Origin: Arhodomonas sp052060015
Lineage (GTDB): Bacteria; Pseudomonadota; Gammaproteobacteria; Nitrococcales; Nitrococcaceae
DNA length: 64,000 bases
NCBI RefSeq assembly: GCF_052060015.1
Contig: NZ_JBPODZ010000007.1
Coordinates: forward strand, 124,001 to 188,000
Direction of reading: 5' to 3'
The translations under genes and the position numbers were made by a program. The notes under the pieces are model-generated. The model was not told where the DNA came from, did not search any database, and saw only the letters and a program-made list of their open reading frames with translations. This document shows positions 17,439 to 25,806 of this stretch, piece after piece (position 1 is the stretch's first letter; every line of letters begins with the position of its first letter).

Positions 17439-20360
17439 TCACTCCTCGCTCGCCGGCAGCACCACCAGCACCACCGTTCCGCGCTGGCGGCCCCAGCGCT
17501 CGCGGATGCGCAGCTCGCCGTCATGCTCGCGGACGATGTTGTAGACTAGCGGCAGGCCCAGGCCCGTGCCGCGACCGGGGCGCTTGGTGGTGAAGAACGG
17601 CTCCATGATCTTGTCCCGGATATGCGCGGGGATCCCGGGCCCGTTGTCCACCACCCGGATCTCCACACGGCCGTGACGTCGGGCGGCCGTGACGCTGATG
17701 CGGCCGCCGTCGCCGCAGGCGTCCACGGCATTGGTAAACAGGTTCACGAACACCTGCACCAGGCGCTGCATGTCCCCGTGCACCGTCAGCCCCTCGTCGA
17801 TGCGCCGCCGGAGCTCCACTCCCCGTGCGCGCTTGGACAGGCGTACCAGGCGTTCCGCCTCGCCGATCACCTCCGCCACCGAGACGGTCACCGGCCGATG
17901 ACCATCGGAGCCCCCGGCGTGGGCGTAGCTGACCAGGGTCTGGACGATGTTGTTGATGCGCTGTGCCTCGGTGAGTATGTCCTCGGCGTACTCCGGGAGC
18001 TCGCCGGCTTCCACGCCGGCGCGCAGCTCCTGGGCCAGGCAGGTGATGCCGGTGACCGGGTTGCCGATCTCGTGGGCCACGCCGGCGGCGAGCCGGCCGA
18101 TGGAGGCCAGGCGTTCGCTGTGGGTGAGCTCCTCCTCGAGGCGCTGGAGCTCGGTGACGTCCTCCACCAGCAGCAGCCGATCCCCGGGCTCACCCCGGCG
18201 AGCACCGCCGATAAACGCCCGGTGCAGCGACAGCCACCGGGTCTCCTCGACCAGGGCCAGGGGCCGCTTGTGGGCGTGGCTCTCATCGGAGGCCAGGAAG
18301 CTGCCCAGCAGTTCCCCCCAGGGAGGGCGCAGCTCCTGGATCCGGCGGCCGATCACCCGGGCGGCGGACAGGCCGGTGAGCGTCTGCATCGCCGGGTTCC
18401 AGCGCACGATGCGGTCGCTCGGGGTCACCGCCACCACGCCTAGGGGGAGGTCCTCGAGGATCTGGCGGTGATAGCGGCGGAGCTCGTCGAGCTCGGCGGC
18501 GAGCCCGCGGAAGCGGCTGTGTGAGCGCTCCAGGCGCTCCTCGATGAGGCGGACGTTCTGCGCCAGCGCCGTGCGGGTGTCGGTGTCCACCCGCAGGCGC
18601 TCGTCGACGATCATGCGCGCGAGGATGGGGCCCATCATGCCGGAGAGGTTGCGCTCGATCTGCTCGCGGAGCTGCTGCAGCCGGTCGGGACGGGTCTCGT
18701 TCCAGTCGATGCCCTGATCCGCGAGTGCCTTGGCCACCTCGGCACGCCCCGCCGCCGCTCCGGTGACCGGTGCCAGCTGCTCGACGAACTGCTCCGGGGA
18801 TTCCAGCACCAGCGCCCCGCGGGGAATGGCGGTGCTGACGTCCCGGCAGGCCGCCGCCGCCTCGCCCTCGCGCTCGCCCTGGCGCGTGACCAATGACACC
18901 AAAGCGAAGACCAGCGCGTTCAGGCTCACCGACCAGAACGCCACCGCAGAGAAGTGCCCGGCGCTCTGGGTGCGCTCGATGTCCACGCCGATGATGGTCA
19001 CCGGGCTCACCGTCGTCAGCGCCGGCAGCAGCGCGGTCGCCGCCCACACCGAACCGCCGGCGAGCAGCCCGGCGATGAATCCGGCGCGGGTGGCCCGCGT
19101 CCAGGCCAGAACGGCGACGACGCCCGGCAGGAACTGCGCCATGGCCAGGAATGAGAGCAGCCCCCAGGAGACCAGGCCTTCGGTGCGCACGAGGATGAGA
19201 TAGAACAGGTATCCGGCGGCGATGATCGCGGCGATGAGCGTCCGTCGGGCCCAGCGCAGCGCCCTGTAGAGATCGCGCTCGGGGTCCGGCCGTACCACCG
19301 GCAGCAGCAGGTGGTGCAGGCACATCGACGACAGCGCCAGGGTGGTGACGATGATCATGGCGCTGGCCGCCGAGATGCCGCCCAGGTAGGCGACCATCGC
19401 GAGGGTGGGTGAATCGCTGGCCATCGCCATCGCCAGCACGTAGTAGTCGGGGATGACCCCGGGGGCGATCACGTGGCCGGCCCAAAGGATGGGCGGAATG
19501 GCCACCGACACCGCCAGCAGGTACAGGGGAAAGCCCCATCCGGCCACCACCAGGGCCCGCGGGTTGAAGTTCTCGGTGAACATCATGTGGAACTGCCGCG
19601 GAAGCAGGAACGCGGCCCCGAAGGCGATGAACAGCAGCCCGCCCCAGGCGCCCTCGCGCATGGGGGCATAGAAGCGCTCGAGGGTCGCCGGGTGTGTGGC
19701 CAGCCATTGCTCGAGGCCGCTAAAGCCACTGAAGGCCATGCGCACGGCGATGATGGCGACCAGCAGCAGGGCCAGCAGCTTGATCAGCGACTCGAAGGCG
19801 ATCGCTGCCACCAGCCCGGCGTGTTTCTCCCGTGGCGTAACGTGTCGTGCCCCGAAGATGATGGCGAAGACGGTGACGATCACGCAGAAGCCGATGGCGA
19901 TGGGGCCGGGGGAGCTCTGGGCGCTTAGGACCTGGGTGGACTCCGCCACGGCACGGATCTGCAGAGCGAGGTAGGGGAGGCTGCCGGTGAGCATTAGCAG
20001 CGTCGCGAGCACCCCTGCCGCCTGGCTGTTGAAGCGGAAGGCAAAGACGTCGGCGAGAGAGGTGAGCTGCCACTGCCGGGTTAGCCGCAGCAGCGGCATC
20101 AGCAGCACGGGGGTCAGGGCCATGGCCATGGCCACGCCGAGATAGATGGTCAGGAAGCCGATGCCGACGCGATCGGCGAAGCCCACTGCCCCGTAATAGC
20201 TCCAAGTGGTGGCGTAGACGCCCAGGGAAAGGACGTATACCGCTGGATGGGCGGCGAGCCGGCGCGCCCGTTCATGGCGTTCGGTGCCGTAGGCGATCAG
20301 GAACAGCAGCAGCAGGTACGCGACGGCGAAGGCCGAGAGCGTACCGAGATCAAACCTCAT
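17439..20360 (-). CDS. CrbS-like sensor histidine kinase with N-terminal sodium:solute symporter domain
   Basis: 973 residues. About 13 membrane helices (1-500) form an SLC5/SSS-type domain. A linker (about 510-620) is followed by a PAS domain (about 635-730), then HisKA with the phosphoacceptor motif GVAHEIGNP and a HATPase_c domain showing NLFTNAVDACG, DNGPGIP and GTGLGLPLV. This is the architecture of CrbS, the sensor that couples transport or binding of a carboxylate to control of acs in Vibrio and Pseudomonas. Known CrbS partners (CrbR) are LuxR/NarL-type, but the partner gene here encodes an NtrC-type activator. Its ATG lies inside the 3' end of the preceding small gene. Confidence 0.9.
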   Translation of the reverse strand: MRFDLGTLSAFAVAYLLLLFLIAYGTERHERARRLAAHPAVYVLSLGVYATTWSYYGAVGFADRVGIGFLTIYLGVAMAMALTPVLLMPLLRLTRQWQLTSLADVFAFRFNSQAAGVLATLLMLTGSLPYLALQIRAVAESTQVLSAQSSPGPIAIGFCVIVTVFAIIFGARHVTPREKHAGLVAAIAFESLIKLLALLLVAIIAVRMAFSGFSGLEQWLATHPATLERFYAPMREGAWGGLLFIAFGAAFLLPRQFHMMFTENFNPRALVVAGWGFPLYLLAVSVAIPPILWAGHVIAPGVIPDYYVLAMAMASDSPTLAMVAYLGGISAASAMIIVTTLALSSMCLHHLLLPVVRPDPERDLYRALRWARRTLIAAIIAAGYLFYLILVRTEGLVSWGLLSFLAMAQFLPGVVAVLAWTRATRAGFIAGLLAGGSVWAATALLPALTTVSPVTIIGVDIERTQSAGHFSAVAFWSVSLNALVFALVSLVTRQGEREGEAAAACRDVSTAIPRGALVLESPEQFVEQLAPVTGAAAGRAEVAKALADQGIDWNETRPDRLQQLREQIERNLSGMMGPILARMIVDERLRVDTDTRTALAQNVRLIEERLERSHSRFRGLAAELDELRRYHRQILEDLPLGVVAVTPSDRIVRWNPAMQTLTGLSAARVIGRRIQELRPPWGELLGSFLASDESHAHKRPLALVEETRWLSLHRAFIGGARRGEPGDRLLLVEDVTELQRLEEELTHSERLASIGRLAAGVAHEIGNPVTGITCLAQELRAGVEAGELPEYAEDILTEAQRINNIVQTLVSYAHAGGSDGHRPVTVSVAEVIGEAERLVRLSKRARGVELRRRIDEGLTVHGDMQRLVQVFVNLFTNAVDACGDGGRISVTAARRHGRVEIRVVDNGPGIPAHIRDKIMEPFFTTKRPGRGTGLGLPLVYNIVREHDGELRIRERWGRQRGTVVLVVLPASEE

Positions 20361-20547
20361 GATGGCCCAGGCGTCGGAGGCTGATCGCGATGGCGGCGAT
20401 CACCCCGGCCCAGAGCAGGAACGGCGTGTACCAGGGCGGCGCGAGCCGGGACCACCAATCGCTCGCCGGGGAGGCAAATACCAGGATCGTCAACAGGAAG
20501 GTGACGATACTGGGCGCATGGGGCCCGTAGTCGATGTGTACGGCCAT
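20350..20547 (-). CDS. Small two-helix membrane protein preceding the CrbS-like kinase
   Basis: 65 residues, mostly hydrophobic, with two predicted helices (about 12-27 and 40-58) and a short charged end (RRLGHHEV). I do not recognise the family. It has a strong GGAGGAG ribosome-binding site and its 3' end overlaps the kinase start by 11 bases, so it is translated as the first gene of the small gene-kinase-regulator operon. A role as an accessory to the symporter-like sensor, comparable to DUF4212 for ActP, is a guess from position and size. Confidence 0.65.
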   Translation of the reverse strand: MAVHIDYGPHAPSIVTFLLTILVFASPASDWWSRLAPPWYTPFLLWAGVIAAIAISLRRLGHHEV

Positions 20548-20598
20548 CGGCTCTCCTCCTGCGGCTTCCCTGCGGTGTCGGGGTTGCCCCGCTTATTT

Positions 20599-20613
20599 GT
20601 TACTTAAGGTATC
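20599..20613. promoter_or_regulatory. Degenerate acetate-regulator-like site upstream of the kinase operon
   Basis: GTTACT-TAA-GGTATC matches the GTTACC-N3-GGTAAC pattern at ten of twelve arm positions and lies 52 bases before the small-protein start. It is single, and no sigma-54 element was found downstream, so it may be an autoregulatory site or chance. Confidence 0.3.
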
Positions 20614-20642
20614 ACAACCATGGTTGGCGGAGGGAATACCGC

Positions 20643-21557
20643 TCAGGCCACCCGTATATCCCCTTCCGGTAGGGCGGCGGGAGCCCAGTGATCGACCGCC
20701 CAGGCGAGGAGCTCCCCAGGCGGCGCGCCGGCCAGTTCCTTTGGGGCGGACAGGCCGAGGATGGCGAGGACAGTGACGAGGTTCCGGCTTGCCTGTGCGT
20801 CGTCCACTGCCGGGGCCGCCGTCTGCTTGCTGAGCTTGGTGCCGGCGGTGCTGATCGCCAGTGGCAGGTGGAGGTGGCGCGGGCGGTGCAGGCCGAGGGC
20901 GTCGCGGAGCGCCATCTGCGGGGCGGTGGCGATGAGCAGGTCCGCCCCGCGGACGATGTCGGTAACCCCGAGATCGGCGTCATCCACCGCCATCGCCAGG
21001 TGATAGGCGAACAGGCCGTCGCCGCGACGGATGATGAAGTCGCCGATCTCGGCGGCCATCGCGACCCGTTGCCGGCCGAGGCGCCGGTCCTCGAACTCCA
21101 GGGTCATGTCCGCGGCGCGCATGCGCCACGAGCGCGCCTCGCGACCGGGAGGCAGGCCGTCGCGGCAGGTGCCGGGATAGATCATTCCGGCGGGGCCGTG
21201 GCGGGCCACCGCGCGGAGCTCGCGGCGGGTGCAGGCGCAGGGGAAGGCGTGGCCGGCGTCGATCAACCGCTGCAAGGCGGCCGCGTATTGCTCGTCTCGC
21301 TCGCGCTGGTAGACCACGGGACCGTCCCAGGTGAGGCCGTGGGCCTCCAGGCTGCGGAGGATGGTGGCATCGGCGCCGGTGACCGCCCGCGTCCGGTCGA
21401 CGTCGTCGATGCGCACCGCCCAGCGACCGCCGTGGCGGCGCGCGTCCAGCCAGCTGCCCACCGCCGCCACCAGCGAGCCCAGGTGCAGCGGTCCTGTGGG
21501 ACTGGGGGCGAAGCGGCCCACGTAGGTGGATGCGTCGGTAGTGATCTCGGATTCCAT
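20643..21557 (-). CDS. gluQ: Glutamyl-Q tRNA(Asp) synthetase
   Basis: 304 residues, the length of GluQ-RS, a truncated glutamyl-tRNA synthetase paralogue lacking the anticodon-binding domain. It has the class I HIGH-type motif FAPSPTGPLHLGSL, zinc ligands CACTRREL and YPGTC, and a KMSKS-like TKLSKQT near residue 255. It attaches glutamate to queuosine in the anticodon of tRNA(Asp). ATG 21557 places the catalytic domain at the expected distance from the N-terminus. The gene is single and points away from the aminotransferase gene, with a structured repeat between them. Confidence 0.93.
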   Translation of the reverse strand: MESEITTDASTYVGRFAPSPTGPLHLGSLVAAVGSWLDARRHGGRWAVRIDDVDRTRAVTGADATILRSLEAHGLTWDGPVVYQRERDEQYAAALQRLIDAGHAFPCACTRRELRAVARHGPAGMIYPGTCRDGLPPGREARSWRMRAADMTLEFEDRRLGRQRVAMAAEIGDFIIRRGDGLFAYHLAMAVDDADLGVTDIVRGADLLIATAPQMALRDALGLHRPRHLHLPLAISTAGTKLSKQTAAPAVDDAQASRNLVTVLAILGLSAPKELAGAPPGELLAWAVDHWAPAALPEGDIRVA

Positions 21558-21591
21558 GGTGGTCAATGGACAGCCTTCCACAGCGGGGACG

Positions 21592-21700
21592 CCCCGGGAG
21601 GGCAAGACCGGCGCGGGAGACGCTGTGAATACGTCCCTGTATGCTCGACGGCGGCCGTCCCTGGCCGCCGACGCTCCCGCGCCGGTCTTGCCCTCCGGGG
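21592..21700. repeat. Structured dispersed repeat, copy 1 (long stem with two GTCCCT-loop hairpins)
   Basis: Arms 21592-21619 and 21674-21700 are complementary over about 27 bases with a single one-base bulge. The 54-base core holds two hairpins with the same loop: ATAC-GTCCCT-GTAT (21629-21642) and CGGCGGCC-GTCCCT-GGCCGCCG (21649-21670). A second copy (27637-27755) shares the core but has different, again self-complementary, arms. This copy occupies much of the 306-base gap between gluQ and the aminotransferase; nothing else is evident in the gap except the aminotransferase ribosome-binding site. Function unknown. Confidence 0.85.
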
Positions 21701-21863
21701 GCTACGCTTTCCCGTGCGGGCCGGGTGCGCGGGCCCGTCATCCCGGGTCGCGGCCGTTCCTCGCTGACAGCTGTGTACTGCGCTGCAGCCGGTGCCGCCT
21801 TCTCGTTCCTCGAACTTTGGGGTTAGGCTCTGCCATTCAAACCCCCACACCCCTGGAGGCATC

Positions 21864-23045
21864 GTGACAGAAGCCCGGCTGCCCTTCACCCCCGCCGTCC
21901 GCGTCGGCGAGGTCCGCCCGTTTCATGTCATGGAGTTGCTGCGCCGGGCCCGGGAGCTGGAGGCCGCCGGGCAGGACATCGTGCACATGGAGATCGGCGA
22001 GCCGGACTTCGCCACTGCCGAACCGGTGGTGGAGGCGGGCCGGCGGGCACTGGCCGAGGGCCGTACCGGCTACCTCCCGGCCGCGGGCCTGCCGGCACTG
22101 CGTGAGGCCATCGCCGGGCACTACGCGGCCGAGTACGGGGCCGATGTGTCCCCGGAGCGGATCTTCATCACTCCCGGGGCGAGCGGGGCGCTCACCCTGG
22201 CGATGGCGCTGACCGCAGACCCCGGCCGCGAGGTGCTCCTGCCCGAGCCCGGCTACCCCTGCAACCGCAACTTCGCCACCGTGGTCAATGCCGTACCCCG
22301 GCCCGTCCCGGTGACCGGTGATACGGACTTCCAGCTCACGCCGGAACGTGCCGCGCGGGAGGTGAATGCCGCCACCGCCGCCATCCTCATTGGCTCCCCG
22401 GCCAACCCCACCGGCACCATGGCCGCCCCGGAGGCCCTGGAGGGCCTCGCCGCGCTGGCGGATGACCGGGGCATCGCCCTGATGGTCGATGAGATCTACC
22501 ACGGCCTGTGCTACACGGGGCGGATGGCCAGCGCGGTGGTCCATGCACCCCAGGCGCTGGTGATCAACAGCTTCTCCAAGTACTTCGGCATGACCGGTTG
22601 GCGCCTCGGCTGGCTGGTGGTCCCGGAGGGGCTGGAGACCGCCACCGAGCGGCTCATCCAGAACCTCTATATCAATGCCTCCACCCCGGCGCAGTATGCC
22701 GCCCTGTCCTGTTTTACCCCGGCGGCGAGGGAGATCTTCGAGGCCCGTCGCGAGGCGTTCCGAGAGCGCCGCGACTTCCTGCTGCCGGCGCTACGCGAGC
22801 TCGGTTTCGCCATCCCGGGTGAGCCCGCCGGGGCCTTCTACCTCTATGCCGACGTCAGCGCCCTCGCCGGCGACAGTGAAGCCCTGGCGCGGGGGTTACT
22901 GGAGCGAGCCGGCGTCGCGGCGACCCCGGGCCTGGACTTCGAGTCCGCGGCGCCGGAGCGGCACCTGCGTTTCGCCTATACGACCGGGCTGGAGCGCCTT
23001 GAAGAGGGGGTGGAGCGAATCCGCCGCTATCTGGCAGCGGGCTGA
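21864..23045 (+). CDS. PLP-dependent class I/II aminotransferase
   Basis: 393 residues, fold type I. Visible are MEIGEPDF and GYLPAAGLPALREAI near the N-terminus, the PLP phosphate region PGASGALTLAM, SPANPTGT in the middle, VDEIYHGLCY (cofactor-ring aspartate and tyrosine), the Schiff-base lysine in SFSKYFGMTGWRLGW, and the carboxylate-binding arginine in RHLRFAYTT. Substrate is not determined; aspartate, alanine or aromatic amino acids are possible. GTG 21864 is used, with TGGAGG just upstream; the next ATG (21930) would delete the N-terminal segment. Its 3' end overlaps convergent cysZ by 19 bases. Confidence 0.88.
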   Translation: MTEARLPFTPAVRVGEVRPFHVMELLRRARELEAAGQDIVHMEIGEPDFATAEPVVEAGRRALAEGRTGYLPAAGLPALREAIAGHYAAEYGADVSPERIFITPGASGALTLAMALTADPGREVLLPEPGYPCNRNFATVVNAVPRPVPVTGDTDFQLTPERAAREVNAATAAILIGSPANPTGTMAAPEALEGLAALADDRGIALMVDEIYHGLCYTGRMASAVVHAPQALVINSFSKYFGMTGWRLGWLVVPEGLETATERLIQNLYINASTPAQYAALSCFTPAAREIFEARREAFRERRDFLLPALRELGFAIPGEPAGAFYLYADVSALAGDSEALARGLLERAGVAATPGLDFESAAPERHLRFAYTTGLERLEEGVERIRRYLAAG

Positions 23046-23821
23046 CCGGCGGGCAGGGCGTACTCGCCGAGCTCGCTGCGCAGCAGGGTCGCGGCGATTA
23101 CCCCGGTGGGCATCACCAGTAGGTTCACCCCGGGGATCAGGGTCATGGCCAGCAGGCCGGCGCCCAGGCCCAAGTGCATGGCCGGGCGGCGGCGCAGCAG
23201 CCGGCGCTGTTCGGCGAACGCCAGCCCGTGATTGCCGAGCGGGTAGTCGCAGTACTCCAGCGCCAGGATCCAGGCGCCATAGGCTGCCCACAGCGGCGGG
23301 GCCAGCACATTGACCACGGGGATGAAGAACAGCACCAGAAGCGGCACCGCCAGCAGCGCGAAATGCGCGATCTTGCGTAGCTCGTCGGCAACGGCGCCGG
23401 CGGTCTCCACCACCAGGCCCCGCCCGTGGACATCGGCGGGCATGTGTCCGGTGGCGCGCTGCTCCACCCGCGCCGAGAGCATGCCGTTGAAGGGGGCGCC
23501 TACCAGGTTGGCCACCGCCGTGAAGGTGTAGAACATGGCCACCGAGCCGGCGAGCAGGAATAGCGGCCAGAGCAGCCAGCGGATCACGGTCACGATCACT
23601 TGCACCGTCTCGCCGAGCCAGCCGTCACCGAACGCCGCGGGCCGTGGCAGCAGCCAATCCAGCAGGGCGCGGTAATACTCCGCGCCCAGCCAGAAAAGGC
23701 CGATGAAGATGACGACGTTGATGAGCAGCGGCGCCACGACGAAGCGGCGCAGGCCAGGCTCGGTGAGCAGGGAGAAGCCACGGGCCACGAAGCTGATGCC
23801 GTGAAGAAAGCTCCGGAACAT
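23027..23821 (-). CDS. cysZ: CysZ/EI24-family membrane protein
   Basis: 264 residues with several long hydrophobic helices, matching the EI24/CysZ family (sulfate uptake in enterobacteria). Recognisable are the N-terminal FLHGISFVARGFSLL, the NLVGAPFNGMLSARVE stretch and the FIPVVNVLAPPLWAAYGAW helix, as well as EYCDYPLGNHG. Start at ATG 23821 fits the family N-terminus; the frame continues upstream with no homologous sequence. There are no sulfate assimilation genes nearby. It is 20 bases downstream of the epimerase-like gene, so the two could be co-transcribed. Confidence 0.83.
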   Translation of the reverse strand: MFRSFLHGISFVARGFSLLTEPGLRRFVVAPLLINVVIFIGLFWLGAEYYRALLDWLLPRPAAFGDGWLGETVQVIVTVIRWLLWPLFLLAGSVAMFYTFTAVANLVGAPFNGMLSARVEQRATGHMPADVHGRGLVVETAGAVADELRKIAHFALLAVPLLVLFFIPVVNVLAPPLWAAYGAWILALEYCDYPLGNHGLAFAEQRRLLRRRPAMHLGLGAGLLAMTLIPGVNLLVMPTGVIAATLLRSELGEYALPAGQPAAR

Positions 23822-23841
23822 CGCCGTCCTCGGGTTGGGGT

Positions 23842-24678
23842 TCAGGGTCGGAAGGGGCGCGGCGCGATGCCCAGGGCCTGCCACGCGGCCCCGTCGTCGA
23901 CGCTCTGGTCCCGGTGCATGCGGTCGATGAACCCCCCGCCCACGTCACCGCCGAAGCGCTGCAGCGCCAGGCGCAGCAGCGCCGGCGGCACGGGGAGCGG
24001 GTGTATCCGTGGTTCACTGTGGGCAAGGACCCGCCGGAGCAGTGCCTCCACGCTCAGGCGCTCGCCGCCGCCCAAGGTTAGCACTCGGTTTGCGTCGGGC
24101 GGTGGGTCGGTGAGCAGTCGTCGCAGCGCCGCGGCGAGATCCGCTGCATGGATCGGTTGACGCAGGCCGTTCGCGCCCCGGGGCACGGGTAACACCCGGG
24201 TGCGGCCACCGAGGCGGCGCAGACGCGCGACGATACCGCGTCCGGGATGGCCATAGATCAGCGTCGGGCGGACAATCCGGCACGCGCTGCCATGGGAATC
24301 CGCGAAGGACCGGACGGCGGATTCGGCCGTGATCAGCCGTTCGGCCAATCGCCGCTCCCCCGTGTCCGCGCTGTGCGCCTTCGTCCCGACACTGGCCGAG
24401 GAGAGGGCGATGATGCGTTGCGGAGCGCGTGGCAGGGCGTCCAGCAGCGGGGGCAGCAACCACACGGGTGCGAGGTGGAGGATCGCTGCCCCTGCCGGCA
24501 GTGTCGGCGGGGCGGCCAGGTCCGCCTCCTGCCAGGCGATGGATGGGGACAGGCCGTCGGGGCGGTGGCGACCCACCGCCACCACGCGGAGAGTGAGCCC
24601 ATCCAGTTGCGGGAGCAGGAAGTGGCCGGGCTGGCTGGAGACGCCGGTGACCAGCAGGTCAGCGTCGGGCATCGGCAT
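23842..24678 (-). CDS. NAD(P)-dependent epimerase/dehydratase-like protein
   Basis: 278 residues of extended-SDR type: the Rossmann start LLVTGVSSQPGHFLLPQL is a variant of the GxxGxxG loop. A LSSASVGTKA strand, a RLAERLITAE segment and RIVRPTLIYGHPGRG follow, typical of atypical extended SDRs such as NAD-dependent sugar epimerases. The usual YxxxK is not obvious, so catalytic activity is uncertain. The start lies inside the 3' end of the glycosyltransferase gene (20-base overlap). With that gene and the divergent MraY-like gene it suggests a polysaccharide or glycolipid step. Confidence 0.75.
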   Translation of the reverse strand: MPMPDADLLVTGVSSQPGHFLLPQLDGLTLRVVAVGRHRPDGLSPSIAWQEADLAAPPTLPAGAAILHLAPVWLLPPLLDALPRAPQRIIALSSASVGTKAHSADTGERRLAERLITAESAVRSFADSHGSACRIVRPTLIYGHPGRGIVARLRRLGGRTRVLPVPRGANGLRQPIHAADLAAALRRLLTDPPPDANRVLTLGGGERLSVEALLRRVLAHSEPRIHPLPVPPALLRLALQRFGGDVGGGFIDRMHRDQSVDDGAAWQALGIAPRPFRP

Positions 24679-25609
24679 CCCGCCGGCGCAGCCGTCTCTT
24701 GGTCACTGCGCCGGTGCGGACACCGGCCGCCACCAGGAAGCGGGCCCAGATCACCGCGCCGACCAGTGCCAGGGTCGCCCCGCGGCCATGGAACTTGCGG
24801 AAATAGCGGACCATCCCGCGATGCTTGTACCAGAGCACACGCACCGGTTCCCGCCGGCTGCACACACCCTGGTGGTGGATGGCCACCGCGTCCGGGACGA
24901 AGCGAATCCCCCATCCCTGCTCGCGGAAGCGGCGGCACCAGTCCAGGTCCTCGCAGTGCAGGAAATAGCCTTCGTCCAGGGTCCCTACCGCCTGCCAGGC
25001 ACTCCGTCGGACCAGCATCAATGCCCCGGAGATGGCCCCTACCGGTACGGGTTCGGCCGGCAGGGGGGTGCCGGTGAGGTTGAAGTCCCAGCGTCGAGCG
25101 AACAGACGGTGGAGGCCCAGCACTCGGGCCAGGGCGTTGCGTGGGGTTGGCAGGTGGCGGCGGCAGCCGCGCTGCTCGGTGCCGTCGGGGTTGAGCAGCA
25201 GACCCCCAACCATGCCCACGCCGGCGGTATCCCCGCCGTCGAGCAGTCGTCCCAGGGTGTCCGGGCGGACAATGCAGTCCGGATTGACCACGGCAACCCA
25301 GTCCGCGCGGGCCTCGCGCAGCCCGCGATTGACCGCGACCGCGAAGCCCCCGTTGTCGCGCCGGTGGATCACACGCAGGCGCGGCGTGCCGTCGAAGCGC
25401 TGGACGAGCGTGTCGAGACTATCGTCATCGGAGGCGTTGTCGACGACGATGACCTCCACCGGGAGCCGGCTCTCCAGCAGGGCGCCCACGCAATCCGCCA
25501 GCATGGCGCCCGCGTTGTAATTCACCACCACCGCCGAGAGGGCAGCGGGTTCAGGGGCCGTCGCCTGCCAGCGACACTCGGTGGCTTGTACCGGTTCCGT
25601 CACCGCCAT
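24659..25609 (-). CDS. Family 2 glycosyltransferase (rhamnosyltransferase-like)
   Basis: 316 residues. The GT-A fold is shown by SAVVVNYNAGAML, VIVVDNASDDDS, the NGGFAVAVNRGL segment and a NPDC metal-binding DxD-like motif. A GAISGALMLVRRSAW stretch and EGYFLHCEDLDWCRRFREQG complete the acceptor/catalytic part, the pattern of family 2 enzymes that add rhamnose or related sugars to cell-surface polymers. A hydrophobic, basic C-terminus suggests membrane association. It runs divergently from the MraY-like gene and may share a promoter region (25610-25806) in which I see no specific site. Confidence 0.85.
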   Translation of the reverse strand: MAVTEPVQATECRWQATAPEPAALSAVVVNYNAGAMLADCVGALLESRLPVEVIVVDNASDDDSLDTLVQRFDGTPRLRVIHRRDNGGFAVAVNRGLREARADWVAVVNPDCIVRPDTLGRLLDGGDTAGVGMVGGLLLNPDGTEQRGCRRHLPTPRNALARVLGLHRLFARRWDFNLTGTPLPAEPVPVGAISGALMLVRRSAWQAVGTLDEGYFLHCEDLDWCRRFREQGWGIRFVPDAVAIHHQGVCSRREPVRVLWYKHRGMVRYFRKFHGRGATLALVGAVIWARFLVAAGVRTGAVTKRRLRRRDADARR

Positions 25610-25806
25610 GACCGGGTTGCCGCCTCCCTCGCCATTGCTATGGTGGAGTCTTCGTGGCGTGAGCCGGCGCCCCGGGCGCCGCAGCTGCCGTTTGGGGCCG
25701 ATTCACAGGGCCAATAGTTTAGGGAGCATGACAACATTAATCCAATGAGCCAGCGGATCTGCCATTCCTCCGTCGCCCGCCGTCCCGTCGCGCCCGGAGG
25801 GCCGGC

